From Chitinophagaceae bacterium (GTDB lineage: Bacteria; Bacteroidota; Bacteroidia; Chitinophagales; Chitinophagaceae), in contig CANFKE010000008.1 of the NCBI GenBank assembly GCA_947447465.1, forward strand, positions 1-64,000: 64,000 nucleotides of DNA. Direction: 5' to 3'. Below are positions 62,928 to 64,000 of this stretch, in pieces (the stretch's first letter is position 1; every line of letters begins with the position of its first letter). Below the pieces are notes generated by a model. It searched no databases. It was not told where the DNA came from and saw only the letters and a list, made by a program, of their open reading frames with translations. Position numbers and translations under genes: made by a program.

Positions 62928-64000
62928 ATGCGTAAATACCTTGGTAGTTCAATGCAGTTTAGATGTATCATTCCGTTACAGCGTTTATTTAATTTAGTTC
63001 TTGTATGTATTGCAGTTGCAATCCCACAGCAGCTACTAGCCGCCAATAAGGTCAAGTTCAGCGGTAAGGTGGCCAATCCTACTGCCGATACCATAGAGGT
63101 CAGCTATAATGATAACAATCTGGCTTATTACCCTAAAAAGTTCACTGCCCATCTCGATAAGAAGGGAAATTTCGATCTCACTTTTCCACTACCGGATAAC
63201 GAATATGTATTGGTGCAGCTGGCCTATGCCAATAGTTTGGCTGATATTATCCTGCAACATGGGGATAGTATTTTCATGACAGTAGATGCTCGCCGTTTTG
63301 ACAGTACGGTCAATTATAAGGGGCGAGGTGCTGCAGTGCAGAACTTTATAGCTGCGCATACCATTAAAAGGGGGCGTATCAATCAATATCCCAATAATGT
63401 AAAGTCGCAACTGCACAAAGATCCTGCTGATTTCATAAAGGCCATTGATATTGAATATAATATTGAAGCTGCAATGGCCGATAAATGGACACCGGCACTA
63501 TCTCCGTCATTCATCGCTTATTGGAGGGCATTTCACAGGTATTACAACTACTTTTTCATTCAGCAATATCCCCAGGCGCATCAGATCATCAAGGTGCGCA
63601 GATTTACAGACACCATACCCAATGCCTATTATAGTGTGGTGAGGTCAATGCCACGCGCATTTAATGATTCCTTACTTATGCTCCCTCCATATCTGCTCTA
63701 CCTTACTGGGGTATTTGAAGCAAGTATGAAAGCCGATAGTTTTATAGCAATGGGAAAAGATACTACAATGGCCTATCGCATAGAGGATAGTGTATATAAG
63801 CTGGCATTCAAACTATTGCCGGACAAGAGTCTGGAATATTTTATTGCACAGAACTTATACGGCAGGGCTAAGAACCAGCGGCTTGCCCGCACTGAGGCAC
63901 TATTATCCACTTTTAAGCACCGATGGCCTAATAGCACCTATATGCCCTTGCTGGATAAGCAGGTGACACTGGCACGTCGTTTAGCTCCCGGACAACCGGC
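62928..64000 (+). CDS. exported protein, probably TlpA/thioredoxin-family N-terminal part (truncated by the window end)
   Basis: A frame open from the ATG at 62928 to the end of the window (357 codons). A second in-frame ATG at 62952 (MQFRCIIPLQRLFNLVLVCI.., signal peptide) is the likelier start. The mature part begins KVKFSGKVANPTADTIEVSY and continues as the beta-sandwich plus helical region that precedes the thioredoxin domain in many Bacteroidota TlpA-like proteins. The redox CXXC part, if present, lies beyond the window, so the assignment is tentative. Confidence 0.6.
   Translation, partial: MRKYLGSSMQFRCIIPLQRLFNLVLVCIAVAIPQQLLAANKVKFSGKVANPTADTIEVSYNDNNLAYYPKKFTAHLDKKGNFDLTFPLPDNEYVLVQLAYANSLADIILQHGDSIFMTVDARRFDSTVNYKGRGAAVQNFIAAHTIKRGRINQYPNNVKSQLHKDPADFIKAIDIEYNIEAAMADKWTPALSPSFIAYWRAFHRYYNYFFIQQYPQAHQIIKVRRFTDTIPNAYYSVVRSMPRAFNDSLLMLPPYLLYLTGVFEASMKADSFIAMGKDTTMAYRIEDSVYKLAFKLLPDKSLEYFIAQNLYGRAKNQRLARTEALLSTFKHRWPNSTYMPLLDKQVTLARRLAPGQP

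Overview
The window looks like a chromosomal segment of a Bacteroidota bacterium, most likely close to Chitinophagaceae. Five exported proteins end in type IX secretion (T9SS) sorting domains. There is a TonB-dependent receptor with a carboxypeptidase-like N-terminal domain, several DUF1573 proteins, Bacteroidota-style promoters (TTTG / TAnnTTTG), almost no Shine-Dalgarno sequences, and a DnaA, Era, TopA and MoaA of the usual type. Assignment is by protein families, not by a marker-gene search.

Layout. 1-14 kb: start of rpmI leaving the window, a pRiA4b ORF-3-like protein, miaA with a solitary HigA-type gene, four T9SS cargo proteins (an M1 peptidase, a choice-of-anchor protein and a paralogous pair), topA, a SirB1-like protein and an AI-2E family permease. 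14-24 kb: rnhB, a three-gene DUF1573 operon, a GT9 glycosyltransferase overlapping tsaC, zapA-lspA, tsaE, a secreted metalloprotease and a DinB protein. 24-35 kb: tRNA-Leu, TPR protein, methyltransferase-PAP2 pair, era with a PLP enzyme, tcdA-tatD, an ABC-2 permease, moaA, an Fe-S membrane protein and a DUF695 protein. 35-44 kb: small secreted proteins, an 0.8 kb non-coding stretch with 10-bp repeats, a TPR/PstS-like pair, and a GNAT/YceI/pirin/Crp-Fnr group with a palindromic FNR-like site. 44-57 kb: msrB, a superfamily I helicase, two of three small lipoprotein paralogues, a large M1 peptidase, a Cdd1-like protein, a 2-oxoacid dehydrogenase E2 and dnaA. 57-59.2 kb: tRNA-Ser and tRNA-Pro followed by a 1.6 kb A-rich mini-island bounded by copies of the tRNA-Pro 3' end. 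59-64 kb: SOUL protein, TonB-dependent receptor, the third small lipoprotein and a truncated secreted protein.

The most unusual signals are two. (1) The mini-island at tRNA-Pro carries three overlapping tiny genes and a lipoprotein gene but no integrase, and each tRNA-tail copy is followed by its own terminator. (2) Three dispersed small lipoprotein genes share an upstream element (GGGTTACCTTTT, then TATnAA starting exactly 23 bp after the first base of the element) that has -35/-10 geometry but does not resemble the housekeeping Bacteroidota promoter. Threonylcarbamoyladenosine (t6A/ct6A) modification is also well represented: tsaC, tsaE and tcdA lie within 12 kb, with miaA further upstream.
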